From: Apostichopus japonicus
Taxonomy: Eukaryota > Echinodermata > Holothuroidea > Aspidochirotida > Stichopodidae
DNA: 64,000 bases
Direction: 5' to 3'
Assembly: GCF_037975245.1 (NCBI RefSeq)
Contig: NC_092565.1
Location: forward strand, 17,215,999 to 17,279,998
Part shown: in pieces, positions 61,801 through 64,000 of the stretch
How the letters are laid out: each line of letters begins with the position of its first letter
Position numbering within the stretch: the stretch's first letter is position 1
Translations under genes and position numbers: made by a program
The notes under the pieces: model-generated
The model's database searches: none
What the model saw: the letters and a program-made list of their open reading frames with translations, nothing else
What the model was told of the DNA's origin: nothing

Positions 61801-61876
61801 ATTTGGTTGTACTGATATCTCATCTCTGACCACCAATGGAGGGAGTATGTATGAAGTTAACAGAAGACATGTCTAG
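61801..61876 (+). pseudogene. Integrase-like block 4
   Basis: Following acceptor ttttgctcag, a split Arg codon leads to FGCTDISSLTTNGGS, aligning with the segment that normally holds the second catalytic Asp, which is absent. It ends at TAG 61874-61876. Confidence 0.6.
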
Positions 61877-64000
61877 ACGATTTTCTTAGCAGTTAACTTG
61901 TTACCGACAATAATCTTGTCTTTCACTCTAACATATCATGAGAGAAAACTTTGTCGGCTGCTATATGTTTAAGCAAAGAGAGGCCATTGACTTTTCACTG
62001 CCAGTCGTTCGGTGGAAATCCATATATTTGCAGGTCAAGTTGAAGGGTTGTGACGCTTGAAATTCTTTATCACCTCATTACTTCATTAAATAACAAATAC
62101 GAAGGCGTGTTTCTTGGTTCTGGAAAATGTGTTCAAGATAAGTTCTCATAGTAAAACATATAACTGACCATATTCTGCTTCCTGTTGTAACTTTTGCTGT
62201 TATGGATTTCTGTGTAAGTCTTAACGAAAAACCTGTTGGATACATGAGAATCAGCTATTTTATTTTGTAATTTACAATCAAGATTTAACTTTTGACGGTA
62301 TCAAGTTGCACATTAAAGCATTTTATCTTACTGTCTGTGGAAAGCAGTTCAAGGGGGGGGGGGGGGGATTCTAATAGGGAAACTTCTGCATGGTTTTATT
62401 GAGGTCTTTACCAAACTCTAAAGAGGATTTTCTTCATGTGGATTATGAGAGTTTCAAGTACATATTGTTTGAAGAAGAGTGACAGTAGTATATCATTCTA
62501 ACCAAGCAATACCTCCCTGCTTGAAGGATGCTCTAGAAAGCATGGATTATCTTTAGTTGCATCAGAGCTACAAAGGGAGAGTCATCATTCCAGTTAAATT
62601 TCCCCATGCAGGGGGTAGGAAGTGAGGGTGGGCACACAACATCAGAGGGACATTTTCTCATTCCACAACCACCACTCGTTATGCTATAAACCGATACACA
62701 CCGGCCATATCACTTAAATATATATGATGTGTTAGTATGTTATCAATACTATTTATTGAGATTGTTTATTGTTAACCTTGCTATAAAAAGATATGGGATG
62801 CCATTTTAAAAATAGTATGTACAGACAGTGCCCCCCCCCCCCCCGGCTCCTGGCTCCCTGATCCCATGTATAATCATTTTTCACTCTTTGCCCAGTCTGA
62901 TATAGATTCAGAATATTGTGTTTGTGCATGACTATCATCCAATTTCATGTTTTGATTTTTACTATATTAACTTTCTTTAAACAAACTTTTCTCTACAAGA
63001 ATGACATATTTAAAGTGTGAGAAACATGATGAGACAACAAATCTAGCATATTGCATCCTGCTCTGTCCTATTTGCTTTATTCTTTCCCTTGTTTGGCTTT
63101 GTTTTGTTTCCTGTATGTTTTGCAGCTCTTTTGAAGAGAATATTGTCTAATACATCTTTTCTAATTTGAACCACTTTTGTCCAATAAGAAACCTTCATAA
63201 TAAGAAACAACAAACCTTTATCACTGGAATTGCCTGGAATGCCATTTGTCTATACAAATGAAGATTTGCTTCGCGCATGGCCATCACAACGGGCTTAGGG
63301 GGCAGGGGTGGGGGAATGTCCTTCCACCCTGTTGAGAGGGAGAAAACCTTGACTCGACGATTGAGTGACAAAAATAAGGAACGGTTAAAAAGTAAACAAT
63401 AAAGTAGTAATGAAAGTCAATAAATAGGTGTCAAGCCCATACGGAGAGGGTTGGGGCAGTGTTGACATTTTCAAGGTCAGAGAAGTATCTTCCAGCTAAT
63501 TCACGGTTGTTATTAGCAAACAAAAATATTTTGGAACTCATCACAGATAGGTCACAGACTTAAGAAGACCCCTCCCCAGGACACAAATTCGATAACTTAC
63601 CATCCCAACTCCCCCCCCCCCCCCCTTATCCTTGCACTCAAAATTATGTGTATGGGCCTGAGCTTTGTATATAGCGTTGCCGATTTCATTTAGGATGTAA
63701 CTTGAAAACACTCTCGGTAACTTCCCGTCCTATAATGAGCTTTACGCACGGATGAAATTTCATATTGGCTAGGCAACTCTCGTAGACCCATGAAGTACAG
63801 TTACCATACTTGCCAAAACTTACCCACTGTGTGTCAGGGAAATACGGAAAAAATGAAGTTTGGACTCCTAAAGTTCGTAATATTTTACCTCTGCAATTAT
63901 CATATTTTGTTGTAGCTGTTGCATTACCTATCCCGTACCCGCCCTCCGTTGGGGGAGGAAGTTAGGTTTATACTATCTCTCCCTCTGTAAAGATGACTAT
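61877..64000. other. Right-hand flank, no gene recognised
   Basis: AT-rich non-coding sequence with poly-G at 62354, poly-C at 62828 and 63609, and GC-rich short repeats. I see no splice-consistent exon. Confidence 0.45.

Larger units (their letters stand above)
58330..61876 (+). pseudogene. Ginger/GIN-like integrase gene remnant with introns
   Basis: Four exon-like blocks follow the order of Gypsy-type integrases as found in Ginger DNA transposons and in GIN1/KRBA2-like host genes. They are a lead-in helix with YPSGFTRIKQRRILRRQ, an H2C2 zinc-binding region with RFYWKTINDDVTSYV, the start of the catalytic core with VGVDLIGPLP and LSDFYSKWPE, and a last block starting RFGCTDI. Introns at 59639-60315 and 60478-61800 have clean GT-AG ends and join in frame. 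The zinc block carries a frameshift near 59609. The core has a 4-base insertion near 60411. The usual second catalytic Asp is replaced, and a stop follows at 61874. I therefore call it decayed. The nearby stem-loops (58096-58288) precede it. Confidence 0.7.

Overview
The window is nuclear DNA of a multicellular animal. It has spliced genes with GT-AG introns, long AT-rich intergenic stretches, tRNA-derived SINE and hAT-type MITE remnants, microsatellites, and a large satellite array. The mix of repeats and the CARD/Death-domain gene suggest a marine invertebrate deuterostome, most likely an echinoderm. That assignment is inference from repeat style and gene content, not from a diagnostic marker.

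Layout. 1-23907 is one uninterrupted head-to-tail satellite of about 146 monomers with a strict 164-bp period; it runs off the left edge. Each monomer carries a perfect RNA polymerase III B-box and an A-box-like element, so it looks tRNA-derived. 23986-24361 is a hAT-type MITE just beyond the array. 25.5-28.98 kb holds a degenerate hammerhead-like motif, a (TA)n run, a Ulp1/C48 protease-like fragment on the minus strand, a 105-bp minisatellite with one inverted unit, and a MITE with a telomere-like interior.

Two genes could be rebuilt exon by exon with every intron phase consistent. PBDC1 is on the plus strand (30405-34504, five coding exons, 164 residues); its yeast counterpart is a chaperone for translation factor eEF1A. 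Converging on it from the right is a minus-strand gene (47298 down to 38503, seven coding exons, 922 residues). It encodes an RLR/MAVS-type CARD, then a Death domain, then about 680 disordered Ser/Thr/Pro-rich residues. This looks like an innate-immune or apoptotic signalling adaptor with an architecture I do not recognise, and it is the best candidate here for something undescribed. Its introns hold a SINE and an 11-unit, 30-bp minisatellite that stays open in frame with the CARD exon.

The right third (about 47.3-64 kb) is repeat-rich. It holds a duplicated CCAAT/GC-box module, clusters of short hairpins, a set of nested transposons (53185-56753) containing two hAT-type elements and a 232-bp near-perfect palindrome, a second copy of one of those elements, and a run of consecutive perfect stem-loops (58096-58288). 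Next comes a decayed but still intron-containing Ginger/GIN-like integrase gene (58330-61876). The last 2 kb shows no gene that I can support.
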